Of a stretch of DNA of 64,000 nucleotides, positions 1 to 10,985 are shown one piece after another. The first letter of the stretch is position 1. Every line of letters begins with the position of its first letter. This DNA comes from Antedon mediterranea (Eukaryota; Echinodermata; Crinoidea; Comatulida; Antedonidae), in assembly GCF_964355755.1 (NCBI RefSeq), contig NC_092677.1, forward strand, positions 5,833,001 to 5,897,000. The letters run 5' to 3'. The position numbers and the translations under genes were made by a program. Below the pieces are notes generated by a model, which ran no database searches, had not been told where the DNA came from, and was given only the letters and a program-made list of their open reading frames with translations.

Positions 1-80
1 GTGATGGCACTACTATGGCAACTATTGAAACAGAAACTATTTCAGTAAATTGTTTAGTGTATGATGAAATTCCAAACTGA
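1..80 (+). CDS. 3' end of Ig-type receptor gene A (last cytoplasmic exon, partial)
   Basis: In frame from base 3, this encodes 25 residues ending CLVYDEIPN and a TGA at 78-80. It matches the end of the last exon of gene C (23621-23820), including the shared TTMATIETE stretch, so it is the end of a third paralogue whose body lies left of the window. It lacks nine bases relative to gene C just upstream of TTMATIETE. The tail contains LVYDEI, which fits the ITIM consensus [SIVL]xYxx[IVL]. The rest of this gene cannot be seen. Confidence 0.75.
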   Translation, partial: DGTTMATIETETISVNCLVYDEIPN

Positions 81-640
81 TTTATTTAAAACTAGTTATA
101 CGCATGCTCGGTCCTTTTCGATTCTATTAGCCTAAATACATTACATTTGCAAAAATACGTATAAATTCTACTCAGCGTACGCCAAAAGTAACAAGGCCAA
201 CAGCCATAAGTCGCGTGATAGTGATACCGGACCGACAGACAGACCGACAGACCGACCGACCGACATAATAAACTATAGAGTCGCCGCGCGTCCACGCGAC
301 TAAAAATGCTAGCGGGAACCATAACCATTATATAACCAGGACCTACTAAACAACGTCGATGTCGCCGTACGTTTGGCTATGTAGGCCTACAACTGTTCGA
401 GATTAAGTTCTTTATGGGTACAGCATTCATAGATATAGAACCTCACTTTATAGTCTATCTCGTAAATATACCGTAAAATCTAATAATAAACTTTATTTAT
501 CATGATAGTCGAGATCCATGATTATGAAGTAAATCCTTCAGATAACGTTAGCATACAATATGAAATACTCAGTAGTTCTGAACAGCCGGTTCAAGCACTC
601 ATACGAGACAAGCCTAGCTAGGATATAATAAGAACAAGTC
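81..640 (+). other. 3' flank of gene A, paralogous to the 3' flank of gene C
   Basis: There is no coding sequence. The stretch aligns by eye with 23821-24235 downstream of gene C; shared landmarks include CATGATAGTCGAGATCCAT and GAACAGCCGGTT. The main difference is a small mobile element at 191-303 that is absent from the gene C side. The similarity stops near 615-650, where sequence like the last intron of gene B takes over. Confidence 0.6.
191..303. mobile_element. Short member of the GACAGACC-repeat foldback family (copy 1)
   Basis: It starts AACAAGGCCAACAGCCA, carries AAGTCGCGTG near the left and CACGCGACT at the right as inverted ends, and has a GACAGACC/GACC microsatellite core followed by AACTATAGAGTCGC. 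The homologous position downstream of gene C lacks it, so it inserted after the duplication. Other copies are at 11437-11544, 15613-16384 and 59810-60609. Confidence 0.65.
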
Positions 641-649
641 TTAAAGGGC

Positions 650-2215
650 TACTGAAAGACACAAGCGAACTATGCTGTTTTCTAACTAATAGTGATATAT
701 TATATTAAAAATAAAAGTAAACTTTTAATAATGCAAAAATTAACATTCTTAGACCGAATAATTTGTTTGTCTTATTTCGGAGAAAAGTTTTTTTTTATCT
801 AAGTAGGAAGGTGTCGGCCAAAACATTAGTGTCGCAAACAGTACGGCAGTTAAAACAAAATCATTTGCATTGTAATTTAAATGATCACTAACTCAGAGTA
901 GATTAGTAAACAATGGTGTACTTATTAACGGTAATGATACACTTTTACTTTCACTCCATATTGCATTATTGCTATTTTTCTTACAGAAAAGACGAATAAA
1001 AGAAATCCATATTCTTCTTTCTTATTCTGTCTTATTCTTTCTTATTTCTTCATTTCCATTCATCATACATATTCATAAACATACATAAAAAAGAAACAAA
1101 GAGAAAAAAAGAATGGAAAGGGGGAATCTCGAAAGCATAGATTTATAGAAGAAGAAGCTAACTTGCTTTTTACTTTAAATTAATACAGACTATAAAATAT
1201 AAACAATTTAAAAAAAGCTTTTTTTCCTTAAGCAATATCGTTTAAATAATGATTATAATTATACTCCAGGAATAATTGATTGTTTTTTTTAAATCATGCA
1301 ATTATGAAAAATGTAATAAAAAAGAAAACATATACATGTGACTAACTGTTACGTTGCTCCGGTTTCTACTGTAAAGCTCAGTCTACTTATTAAACTTTAT
1401 GTGACAAGAAAATGTGATGTGCCCATATATGGACATTATGATGTCATTTCACTACAATATTTGGGCATATCACTACTATATTATTTAGGAACTACATTTT
1501 AATCAAACTAGTTTGATAGTGTAGACAGAGCTTAAAACAAGCTAACGTGTATTAGAATGTTCGTCCCAACACATGCGTTTTGTATGGTGTCCCAGTGTGT
1601 GTATTCTGCAGAGTTTTGCTATGCATGTAAAACGGGTATTTGTTCTCACTTTAATGTCATACAAAGTACAATTTATGTTACTGGAGGGCAGCGCAAAAAG
1701 CCAAGACTGGTATATAAGGTATATAAAAATTACCGGAACATCAAAATAATTTGATTACCCCTTCCGGACCAGCAGAGACAAGAAAGACCGGGAAATCTGA
1801 AACTTAATTTGATGCCTCTCGGTATCCCAACATGCAACGGTACGACCGACCACCGCCCTCCGCGACACAACATTATCTTTTATTGTGCCTATGAAAAATG
1901 TTGTTATCTTCATATAAAAAGTGTATCTATAATAACATTAGGCCATTATGTGCTTAGAGAACCGTTGCTTTTTCAAGTTTAGTCTAGATTTCAATTGGTT
2001 GTGTATAATAATATGTACATAATTATAAATATTATAAAGATTATAAAGATGTTGATAGTTACTAATTATTAATATCATTTATCTAATAAGTGTCAATCTT
2101 TAAAACATTGCAATATTTGTATTATTACTTATATTTGGTTGATTGATATGGGAGTTTTAAACATTTCCAGTTCCGGTTATTTTTGTTTAGGCCTACCAAA
2201 TACGACATTAAAAAA
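650..2215 (+). pseudogene. Remnant of the 3' end of a gene-B-type receptor
   Basis: This block aligns by eye with 15385-17945: the end of gene B's last intron, its tail exon and its 3' flank. The tail-exon acceptor is preserved (TTCTTACAG before base 987), and the first codons (KRRIKEIH) match gene B. From about 1010 the coding sequence is replaced by TTCTT-rich low-complexity DNA, so the ITIM end is gone. No Ig exons precede it. The two-gene unit (gene-C type then gene-B type) therefore seems to have lost almost all of a gene-B-type member here. Confidence 0.6.
1373..1534. mobile_element. Foldback element, GTCTACACTATCAAAC family (copy 1)
   Basis: The inverted ends are AAGCTCAGTCTAC...AAACTTT and AAACTAGTTTGATAGTGTAGACAGAGCTT. 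The interior has the family signature GTGATGTGCCCATATATGGACAT and ATCACTAC. It sits at the same place as the copy at 16954-17113 in the paralogous block, so it predates that duplication. Confidence 0.6.
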
Positions 2216-4914
2216 TTGTTCTTCTATTATAATCTATATTAAATTTACGTAAGGCGCAAAATTAGGTAAATCGCGCCTTATTTCTAGAATGTTTACTCGA
2301 TGGTATATCAAGTTAGTTCATGTTTTTGGTACTGATTTTAACCACCTAATGTAACCCTGTTTACTAATTAAGTTGAGTTAGATAATTAGTTATTGGCAAT
2401 TAAAACGAATTTAGCTTCAACGATTTGCCCCAAACATAGGGGTGTTTTCCGATCGTGGTATACACTGTCTAATGGATGTCGATGCTGAATACAATAAAAC
2501 AAGGATGCTTCGCATTTATCTATCTCCTTCTACGATAATTGTTTTTAATAGCTGAAAACCGGTTAAACAGCTCGAGTCATCATAATGTTGACCCATTTTA
2601 AAAATACTATTTTAATAGATTTAATATACGTTTATATTATAAACTTATTGCTTGGCGATGAATGGAACATTCCAATCTCTCAGTCTCTACTTACTTACTC
2701 TTACTTACCAACACAAGTAGGTACATTTATGGGCCCTTGGGGGATAAACTTAAAACCTTTGGGTCGACATAGATATAAACAGTATTGCTTGTAATAGTAA
2801 GTTATAAGTAGTATCTATATATAAATTATGGTTAATTCTGACATAGGCGAGCACAATGCAAAAACTTCTCTACAAATCTCCGCCTTGGATACCTACCTTA
2901 TCTATCCGAGATGTACCGCGAAACGTAGATTTGATAACATTAGTGTGCACGCCGACGCTATTGTTCCATATTTATATCTTAGGAAGATATTATAAAGAGT
3001 TTTTTAACAACATTTATGATTTCAACATTGGATTTTCCTCTCAATTTCAATTCTTCCCGGTCAAAGTAATTTCCGGGTTTAAGATAAGTTCACCTTAGTT
3101 TCAAATATTTTCTCTCTTTTATACACAAGGGAGCAGTTAAAATAATAGATTTGACCCTAAAGGTGACTGGAAACAGGCACTTTCCATCAATCAATACAGT
3201 GTCCCTTTGGAAGACGAAAAAAAAATTGGCCATTAATCATAGCCATTTCAGTTTTTTGTTTATTTTAAAACATACCACACGTGTGTGAAGGTGCAGTAGT
3301 TAAATAATAGGAATTATACTGCAAATTAATAAAGATCAAATTAAATATACGCCATAAAGAATCCGAATATATTGTGGGGAATAGTATTATAAAATTACAT
3401 AGGGAGATTTGATAAGAAATTTTTCGAGTGAAATCCCGATAGCTGAGTTTTATTGAGTAAGCTTGCAGGAATAACTGTAGGCTATCTTCCTGTGTCCCGT
3501 TAGGACCGAGATGTCTGCCCATGTTGCAAGTCGTAATGTCTTCTTTCTTGGGCCCACTCTGTCACGGCAGTTAGTTTCAAAAGATGATTAAATTAAATAA
3601 TGTATTAATAATTATTAGGATGGTATTCATTTGAATAAACGCCTCTCCAATAAAACATCACTTTGAATAATAACCCCCCCCACACAACCCAACTATCTAA
3701 TAAACGTCCATTCACATATTTATAATAACACAATTATACTATTTGTAGTAGAATTCACCGCACTGTTATCTGCAATTTACCAAGCATTTGTTATTCTTTT
3801 TTACCACTTTTCATATCTATGAGAGGATTTCATTTGATTATAAATGTTACCATATTATTAGAACTACAAAATTTAACATATATCCCTCGAATAAGCACCT
3901 CCCTCAAATGACCTCCGCCTCCCCAAAGGGCCCTACCAAACAATAAAAACTATACTTTAAAATGTTATTAATCATCTAAAACACTGTGAAACAAAGTAGT
4001 TTAGTTTTACGAATGTCAAGCATTTTCAATAATGGTAATCGACAGAAAATGTATAAGGAGAACATTATCATTCCGAGAACCATCGTCTACACTTCCTAGA
4101 GGGGGAGCGAGCGAAGCGAGCTCACCCTCTAGTATAACAAATTTTGATAATAAATTCATAAACCATTTTTGCTCGCCATTTGAAACGCAACGTTCTTCTG
4201 TGAGTAGGGCTACTGTTGGATACATAAACACATACAAATAAACTGTATTACTTCTTGCTTCTCAACGTTTGTATCTAGGCCTATATATTAATTCTACTAC
4301 TAATAATTCTACGCATAATACACTACGAAAAACTCCAAAATATATAGTTTGGTGTTTTATACATTTTATACAAGTCCGTAAGCGGCTGTAGTTTTATTAT
4401 TACAATACTTCACATTTTATATTTCTATAAATTACAAATTCATATTTTAAACTTTTAATTGACGAAGTTCAACGTGCATTAACCCTCTCATCTACTTCTT
4501 TCCCTCCTATTTGTTATCACTTTCTGATGCGCACCCTAGATTAATATTCACAAAGCATACTTTTTCTTTAGCGTCTTGTATTGCTTTCATTTTTTAGCTT
4601 ACAGATATTTAATTTTTATATATTTAAGTGAAGGAATATTTCGTGTATAACAAAATCAATGGCCGTAAATAGAATTTTATACTTGATACAATTTGTTTAA
4701 AAATAAAATTGTTGGAGTACTTTTCTCAGGGAAGAGTCCACTTTTAGTATACTTATTCCTCCCATGCGAAATAACCACATATTAAGGCAGAAACAGATCG
4801 TGCGGACCACGGGTTACTGCTGGTCAGTAATTACACAAAAGATAAACGTCGTAGTGGTGTATCGTTACATGCTACTTTACTATTTTAATCGTGTATGAAA
4901 GTGGAAGAAATTGG
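2216..4914. other. Intergenic DNA, no gene recognised
   Basis: Only short open frames with no recognisable protein are present. There are AT-rich stretches and short motifs repeated with variation (AATAAACGCCTCTCC near 3636 and AATAAGCACCTCCC near 3890). At 4098-4134 there is a short inverted motif around GAGCGAGCGAAGCGAGCTC. I see no coding or RNA gene. Confidence 0.5.
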
Positions 4915-5059
4915 AGTTTCTAAACCAGGAATAACGGTATTTGTTCAATGTGTATAATTAATGGTTCAGTTATTTCGGAAATTGAAAATAAAAGCAATGT
5001 GTAATGGTAAAGTGATTCACAATCAAAAACTCAATTATACAACGAAGCAGTAGATATCG
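4915..5059 (+). promoter_or_regulatory. Probable 5' untranslated exon and promoter region of gene B
   Basis: The stretch is conserved with 19550-19797 upstream of gene C, including a donor in the same place (CG|GTAAGTGGTGT at 5060 and 19798). The next acceptor, TTTATAG at 5327, is also conserved and lies two bases before the ATG. This supports a non-coding first exon spliced to the signal-peptide exon. The transcription start is not visible. Confidence 0.45.
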
Positions 5060-5675
5060 GTAAGTGGTGTATTTTATATATATTTAACAAAGGCACTGTG
5101 CCTTTTTACTTTTATCAAACATGTAGATCCTTATAAAGAACATACTGTAGCATAACCAATCTTGTTTGGATATTCGAAAATGCAATGGTTAAAAGAAAAT
5201 GGACATTATCGATGTGACAATGACTATTACGACGGCGACTTTTATCGACGGTTCACCAAGTTGGTAACATCAGAAGTCGCAAAAATGTTAACATTAATAA
5301 CAAGTGAACCATAACTCCTATTTATAGATATGGCAACATATTACCTGTTCTTGATATTTCTTTGTCAACCGACGATAGGTAAGATTAATTGAGAAAAGTT
5401 TATTATTATGTTTGAATCAGTTATTATTATTAGTCAAGGGAAAAATGGCAAATAGCTTCCTACTTTCCAGGAGTTTTATGTTAGTTAAGTTATCAGAGAG
5501 TCTATGTTGTTTTTGAAAACTCTGTAACATGACCACAGTCCTGATTTTGCTTAGAGTTATCGTTTTTAAGATCAAATTGATATGCTTTATTTGTAGTCTC
5601 AGGTGTAACACAATTGTCGATAATCGAAGGCGAAACTACACAAACCAACAGTGGTGTTGGTAGTCTATGAGTGCC

Positions 5676-5845
5676 GCTTACCTGGATAAACCAACATAAG
5701 CCTCTCTCTCCGACGAGAGGTAAACATTACGAAAAGAAGAACATTAATAACATTAATTTTTCCCCACCCCCGTCGGATAATGGATCAGTCCGCCACCAGT
5801 ACGCCCTCAAGTGAGACACACCCACTTATCATCGTCATCATTTCT
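5676..5845. repeat. DIRS left inverted terminal repeat (element 3' side)
   Basis: This is the reverse complement of 10818-10985 with few differences, from GCTTACCTGGATAAACC to ATCGTCATCATTTCT. The outer 40 bases (5635-5675) are not shared with the right end; their complement is instead found in the internal region at 5881-5937. Confidence 0.85.
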
Positions 5846-5880
5846 CAAGACCACCTGCCTGAGGGGACGGTAGGGAGGGC

Positions 5881-5978
5881 GTTTATCCAGGTAAGCGGCA
5901 CTCATAGACTACCAACACCACTGTTGGTTTGTGTAGTCTATATCGTGCCTAGCTTACCTGGATAAACCAACATAAGCC
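5881..5978. repeat. DIRS internal complementary region
   Basis: The first part (5881-5937) is the reverse complement of the element's left extremity (5635-5691). The second part (5936-5978) is the reverse complement of the right extremity (10960-11001). The two meet at TAGTCTATATC, which shows how the ends would be joined in a circular intermediate, with an AC/GT overlap. In known DIRS elements this region templates completion of the ends. Confidence 0.85.
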
Positions 5979-6041
5979 AGTGTAGCACCGGACTAGAGTC
6001 TAGTCGGAGGCGGGAGGTAAGGTAAACATTGTCATACATAC

Positions 6042-7070
6042 CTAGTGTCTGGGCTTCAAGATTGAAGCCGCCACCGTAGACTGGTTTGCGGAGGTATCCG
6101 ACAGGTAGTGGGATGTGAAAGTGGACTGTGATCGCCACCATGCCGCTTGCAGGATGTCTGGAAGGGGCACCCCAGCAAACAGCGCCCATGAAGCGGCTAT
6201 GCCACGCACTTGGTGCATATGTGCCGGAGGAGGCGTATTTGTGGAGTCGTAACCAGCCCGGATGGCTGCCACGACCCAGTTTGCCAGCGTCGACCGAGCA
6301 GCCGGTCGGAAGGGTGCAACTGTCGATACGAACAGATGTGACGCTGAGACCCGAATGGACTCTGTGCGTTTGATGTAAAACTTTAGTGCCCGCACCGGGC
6401 ACCAAAGTCTGTCTTCCTCAACCCCTGAACATGCAGCAATGGTGGGAATAAACACAGTCGGCGGCGAGAAGTTCAATGTCTGAGATTTTGCAAGGAAATA
6501 TTTTCTAAAAACCAACCGCGCGCCACCCCGTTCAAACCTGATGTGCCCTGGCTCCAGAGAAAGAGCATGCAGTTCACCTCTGCGCTTGCACGAGGCTAGT
6601 GCAATCAAAAAGGCAGTTTTGAGAGTCAGGTTGTAAAGTGATGCCCTACTCAGGGGCTCGAAGGGTGGACGCATAAGAGCGGCTAGGACGACATTGACGT
6701 CCCAACGTGGAATCAGGGCCTTAGTAGGAGGCCGTTCTCGAAACATCCCGCGAAGCAAACTGGAAATTGCAGGGGATGAAGAGATGGTCGAGCCGTCCTT
6801 AAAATTCGGAATTACTGCACCCAAGGCAGACCGATAGCCGGATACGGTGCGAACCTGCAGACCTGACTCAAACAGGTAATGTAGGAAAGCGCAGACCTGG
6901 CCCAAAGTCACTTTCATAGGGTCGGTCTTCTGGCGCTTGCACCATTTGAAAAAGTGTTTTAATCGGCTATTGTAGACAGCAAGAGTGGATTCCCGTCGGG
7001 ATTTCGCCGCGAGGGCGGCCGGGCCATCTGGAATGCCTGAGTCTCTGAAGCGATTCCTGACAATGGCCAT
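6042..7070 (-). CDS. DIRS tyrosine recombinase (YR)
   Basis: A 342-aa frame from an ATG at 7070 to a stop at 6042. It inserts the circular DNA copy of the element by site-specific recombination and replaces the integrase used by LTR elements. An N-terminal SAM-like core-binding part (about residues 25-110, ESTLAVYNSRLKHF) is followed by the catalytic part. Visible active-site residues are R163/R164 in CKRRGEL, H286-x-x-R289 in HQVRG, W311/W312 and the nucleophile Y322 in SHYLSD. The frame stays open upstream to 8909, but that part is the shadow of the RT frame, so I chose the methionine at 7070. This gives a 112-nt overlap with the end of the RT frame. The true start could differ. No inactivating change is seen. 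Confidence 0.85.
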   Translation of the reverse strand: MAIVRNRFRDSGIPDGPAALAAKSRRESTLAVYNSRLKHFFKWCKRQKTDPMKVTLGQVCAFLHYLFESGLQVRTVSGYRSALGAVIPNFKDGSTISSSPAISSLLRGMFRERPPTKALIPRWDVNVVLAALMRPPFEPLSRASLYNLTLKTAFLIALASCKRRGELHALSLEPGHIRFERGGARLVFRKYFLAKSQTLNFSPPTVFIPTIAACSGVEEDRLWCPVRALKFYIKRTESIRVSASHLFVSTVAPFRPAARSTLANWVVAAIRAGYDSTNTPPPAHMHQVRGIAASWALFAGVPLPDILQAAWWRSQSTFTSHYLSDTSANQSTVAASILKPRH

Positions 7071-8977
7071 ACAGTCAGGTCGAGGGATATGAGGTTCGGT
7101 AGAGCAAACCGAGCTCGGCCCTGCGTCAGCAAGTCGTTCCGAATCGGAAGACGTAACGGCTGATCGTACAGAAGGCCTAGTAGCAGTGGAAACCACGGCT
7201 GCCTGGGCCAATACGGCGCTATTAGTAGGACTCGGCATTGATGGCGCTGAATGTGCGTCAGGACCAGTGGCAGTATTGAAAACGGTGGAAAGGCATATGC
7301 CCAAAGGTTGTCCCATGGTATGGACAGGGCATCCACCGCCCACGCATGTGCATCCCGATATCGACTGCAGAACGTCGGGAGCTGCGTGTTGCCTGACGTC
7401 GCAAACAGATCTACATGGGGCCGCCCAAAGTGGTTGAAGATCTGGGTGGCGATTATTGGAAGAAGACGCCATTCCGTAGGACGTAGAAGTGGACGGGACA
7501 GTGCGACCGCCACTATGTTCAGACGACCCGCAATGTGGGCCGCTGACAGTTGGATGTTGTGTCTTATACACCACATTAGCAACGTCCACGTGTGGCAACA
7601 TAGCGTGGGGGACCGTGTACCCCCTTGCCTGTTTATGTATGCCACGACGGTTGTGTTGTCGGAATTGACGAGAACATGGCGATTTGCCAGATGGGGAAGA
7701 AGAGCCTCCAATGAGCGCTCGACTGCCCAAAGTTCGAGCAGGTTGATGTGGGCGCGCGTCTCCTCGGGCGACCAGAGGCCGGAGACGCGAATGTCCGGAG
7801 ACGGAATGTGACCGCCCCAGCCTACTTTGGATGCGTCCGTTTCCACACGGACATCCGGGATTGACCTTTGTATAGGTGTGCCCACAAGTAACCTGTCTTC
7901 CACGAGCCACCATTCGAGATGCGAGATAATGAACGCATTCGTTGGAACCACTTTGTGTAGAGAGTCTGATCTTGGGCGGTATGCTGCCAGAAGGTGCAGA
8001 TGTAGAGGCCGCATCCTTAACCGGCAGAACGGAACGAGGGCGACGAAGCTGGCCAGTGACCCCAAGGTGCGTAGCCAGTCGTATGCCGTCGGAGCCTGAG
8101 CATTGATAAGATGTAGCACTGCAGTTCTTGCCTTGGCCACACGCTCGATGGATGGGCACGCACGGCCCGTAACCAAATTTATTTGGGCTCCGAGATACAG
8201 AGGGTTCTGAGAAGGGAGAAGACATGACTTCTCCTCGTTTATTATGAACCCTGCTTGTTCCGTCACGAGGCGGACAAAAGATAAGCTGCTCAGCAGCTGG
8301 TCCCTGGACTGGGCCACGATCAACCAATCGTCTAAGTACATGAACACTCTGATGCCGTGTTGATGAAAGAACGCCGCCAGGGTTCTCACTAGACGAGTAA
8401 ACACTCGTGGGGCCGTTGAGAGGCCGAACGGCAGAGCTACGAATTGGTATACCTGATCGTGAATGCGGAAGCGCAGCCAACTCTGGTGTTCTTGCGCAAT
8501 AGGCACGTGAAAGTACGCGTCTTTCAAGTCTATTGTCGCTGCCCAGTCCCCTCGTCTTAGCCCCAACAGGATAGATGAGACAGTCTCCATCCTGAACCTG
8601 CGGGGCCGAATGTACCGCTTGTTCAGACTTTTGAGGTTTAGGATGGGTCGCCAATCGCCCGATTTTTTCTGGGCGAGGAAAACGGTGGATTCGTGTCCCG
8701 GGATCGTAAGTTGTTCTTTTTGAACATGCACCACAGCTCCTTTCTGGAGCAGTGCTTCGAGGCCCGTCATGAGCGCATGACTCTTTTCCGGCTCTGACGG
8801 AATCCTCGTGTGCCGGGCACCTCCGCTCACCGGAGGGCTCGAGAATTCGATACAATACCCGTGTGTCACGGTGGAGAGAACCCATCTGTCTGTGGTCAGG
8901 GTCTCCCAAACCCGTGAAAACCGTTTCAAGCGACCCCCCACCTGCCCGCCCTCGCTTGGAGGGACGGGCGCCCCCAA
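6959..8977 (-). CDS. DIRS reverse transcriptase / RNase H / methyltransferase-like polyprotein
   Basis: A 672-aa frame. Reverse transcriptase motifs are LKDAYFH (151-157), PFGLSTAP (183-190) and the catalytic YLDD (214-217). RNase H follows, with D381 (ETDAS), E415 (LLELWAV) and D440 (VNSDN). The fourth acidic position, normally AD in N..AD.LSR, reads AV here (V491). The C-terminal 150 residues (HVDLFATSGNTQ, YAFPP, LLIAPYWP) resemble the region after RNase H in DIRS elements, often called the DAM-like methyltransferase domain. The frame starts four bases after the Gag stop, which suggests reinitiation or a leaky junction. Its end overlaps the recombinase frame by 112 nt. Confidence 0.9.
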   Translation of the reverse strand: MGAPVPPSEGGQVGGRLKRFSRVWETLTTDRWVLSTVTHGYCIEFSSPPVSGGARHTRIPSEPEKSHALMTGLEALLQKGAVVHVQKEQLTIPGHESTVFLAQKKSGDWRPILNLKSLNKRYIRPRRFRMETVSSILLGLRRGDWAATIDLKDAYFHVPIAQEHQSWLRFRIHDQVYQFVALPFGLSTAPRVFTRLVRTLAAFFHQHGIRVFMYLDDWLIVAQSRDQLLSSLSFVRLVTEQAGFIINEEKSCLLPSQNPLYLGAQINLVTGRACPSIERVAKARTAVLHLINAQAPTAYDWLRTLGSLASFVALVPFCRLRMRPLHLHLLAAYRPRSDSLHKVVPTNAFIISHLEWWLVEDRLLVGTPIQRSIPDVRVETDASKVGWGGHIPSPDIRVSGLWSPEETRAHINLLELWAVERSLEALLPHLANRHVLVNSDNTTVVAYINRQGGTRSPTLCCHTWTLLMWCIRHNIQLSAAHIAGRLNIVAVALSRPLLRPTEWRLLPIIATQIFNHFGRPHVDLFATSGNTQLPTFCSRYRDAHAWAVDALSIPWDNLWAYAFPPFSILPLVLTHIQRHQCRVLLIAPYWPRQPWFPLLLGLLYDQPLRLPIRNDLLTQGRARFALPNLISLDLTVWPLSGIASETQAFQMARPPSRRNPDGNPLLLSTIAD

Positions 8978-8981
8978 GCCG

Positions 8982-10511
8982 TCACCGGCGCTTCACATTA
9001 TAATACCGGCGACCACTCCTGTTGGTGGCGCCTCTGCCACCCCTATTTCGCATTCCGCGAGGGGGGTGTGAAGCCTGTCTTGATGTAGAAGCCTGACTTT
9101 GCATAGGCTGAGCCGGTGGCGGCGGGGGAGGCTGCATCTGCTGAGGAGCAGCAGGGACAGGCGGCGGTCGTGCGGCTGTCCTTGAGCGTGAATTGCTAGC
9201 TCGGCGCTTTTGCGGGAAGCGCGCTCTTGTCTCCCGACGAGCTTCCCTCTCACGAGCCCATTTATCCTCCTTTTGTGAGAAGGAGCCAAAGAACAAGTCC
9301 TGCGCCCCGAAGGAGTCAGACGTAGTAAACCTACGGAAATCGGTCGGTGCGATGTCAGTTGCACCCAAGACGTTAACGCGACGGGCCGCGGCCGCAGATA
9401 ATGCGATCGTTGCCTGTTGATCAACAACCAGGCCCATGATCTGCTGTAGTAGAGCTATCACGTCCGAATCGCCCTGGGGCGGATGTTCTGGATCAGCCAG
9501 AAAAGATAGCAAGTACCCGGCCATAGAGGCGGCTCTAAGCGTCTCGCGTGCGGCCCTGTCGACGGACATAAGGACGTCCTCTGTCCGGGATTCCGAAGGC
9601 TTCAAAAAATTAGTCCTGGACGGGTCCAGGTTCTGGTCCTCACGGACCCGTTCCTTCGCTGCCTCCGGGACGCTCGGCGCCGCGATGTACAGTTCGAATT
9701 GTTTCTGCGGCACCGGAAAAGCCGATGACAGGCTATAAGGCATAGGCCTACGAACCTTGGACTCCTTAGCGATCAGCTCCACACGTTCCACAAGTTCTGG
9801 ATCGAGAGGCGTAACCGGGCACGAAGATACCTTCTTAAAGGGCGTGCGTACGCCAAAAGTGGAATACCGCTTAGACGAAGGAGTATGCTTAGGCTCTCGA
9901 TACGTGAAATCGACGCCGAGAAAGGACAGCACCGCGGGGACCGTCCGCATAACTAGCGCCTGCAGACCTTCCTCCCCTGGCCCGGCCTGCTCTCGTAAGC
10001 TATCTCTATCATCGTCAGAGAGCGAGGCCATCGTCCTGTCACTATCGTAGACCCTTTGCCGGACGGACGAACCATCGAAAAACGAGGTCTGCTGTGGGCC
10101 AACATCAATGTATGGAATCTGGGGAGGAGGTCTACTCTGAGAGGGTACCTCAGGCTCATCCCTCGGCAGAGCTCTCACAGCTGCAACAATGGCTTGCAGT
10201 AACCCCGGAGAAATCTCATTCACCCCCGGAACCGCAGAGGCCGCAGCCGGTGCAGGCATATCTGGAAGGCTAACTTCCGGCGCGACGACAGGAGGGCCTG
10301 CCGTATCAACGGTACCCACCTCCGGAGGTGGTACCGCTTCCGTGCGCTCTTTAGGCTTAGGGAGCGATTTGAACTTGGACGGTGTCCAGCGGACACAAAC
10401 ATCGCACGGCGACAACTCGGTACACGTGCGGCAATTTATACACTCCAAGTGGCGGTCCCACTTCACGGTAGAGCGGGGACCCCTACATTTAATACAGTCC
10501 TGCTTAGGCAT
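8982..10511 (-). CDS. DIRS Gag-like protein
   Basis: A 509-aa frame from an ATG at 10511. The N-terminus carries a cysteine-rich cluster (C6, C9, H21, C24, C27, C30, C36, C39) that looks like a zinc-binding ribbon. A long Pro/Ala/Glu-rich middle follows. The C-terminus is strongly basic and rich in Arg, Gly and Pro (RGMRNRGGRG, YYNVKRR), as expected for RNA binding. As the first frame of a DIRS element it probably packages element RNA. No catalytic motif is visible. The assignment rests on position and composition more than on direct similarity. Confidence 0.75.
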   Translation of the reverse strand: MPKQDCIKCRGPRSTVKWDRHLECINCRTCTELSPCDVCVRWTPSKFKSLPKPKERTEAVPPPEVGTVDTAGPPVVAPEVSLPDMPAPAAASAVPGVNEISPGLLQAIVAAVRALPRDEPEVPSQSRPPPQIPYIDVGPQQTSFFDGSSVRQRVYDSDRTMASLSDDDRDSLREQAGPGEEGLQALVMRTVPAVLSFLGVDFTYREPKHTPSSKRYSTFGVRTPFKKVSSCPVTPLDPELVERVELIAKESKVRRPMPYSLSSAFPVPQKQFELYIAAPSVPEAAKERVREDQNLDPSRTNFLKPSESRTEDVLMSVDRAARETLRAASMAGYLLSFLADPEHPPQGDSDVIALLQQIMGLVVDQQATIALSAAAARRVNVLGATDIAPTDFRRFTTSDSFGAQDLFFGSFSQKEDKWAREREARRETRARFPQKRRASNSRSRTAARPPPVPAAPQQMQPPPPPPAQPMQSQASTSRQASHPPRGMRNRGGRGATNRSGRRYYNVKRR

Positions 10512-10817
10512 GGTGATCTAACAGACCTACTTTTCCCCACTAGCCTAACGAACAACAAAAGATCTTCCAGTATTTCTATCCAGGTGAAACACACTGGATA
10601 ACGGCTTACAACGCTAAATTTTAACTCCTGGCAACTAGCCAAGGGTAACGATTCTAAACGTATCCACCACAAGATAACGATCTACTACACTTAGCTTCGT
10701 TTTCTTGCTCTATTCTTCTCTTCCTGTCTACAGTATAAAGGTCTTTATCGCAAATTCCTCAGGAATTCCAGGAATGTGTTCAGAAAAAGACGTACGTACA
10801 CAACGACGTTACGAAAA

Positions 10818-10985
10818 GAAATGATGACGATGATAAGTGGGTGTGTCTCACTTGAGGGCGTACTGGTGGCGGACTGATCCATTATCCGACGGGGGTGGGG
10901 AAAAATTAATGTTATAATGTTCTTCTTTTCGTAATGTTTACCTCTCGTCGGAGAGAGAGGCTTATGTTGGTTTATCCAGGTAAGC
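10818..10985. repeat. DIRS right inverted terminal repeat (element 5' side)
   Basis: This is the reverse complement of 5676-5845. The Gag frame begins 307 bases inside it. The outer bases 10986-11001 (TAGGCACGATATAGAC) are unique to this end and are mirrored in the internal complementary region. Confidence 0.85.

Noticed and set aside
4032-4241. Open frames on both strands at 4016-4241
   Set aside because: No protein resemblance and no splice context. Overlapping frames on both strands are expected by chance at this length.
7071-8909. N-terminal 600 residues of the long minus-strand frame ending at 6042
   Set aside because: This part is the open shadow of the RT/RNase H frame. Only the end carries recombinase motifs, so the recombinase was started at 7070.
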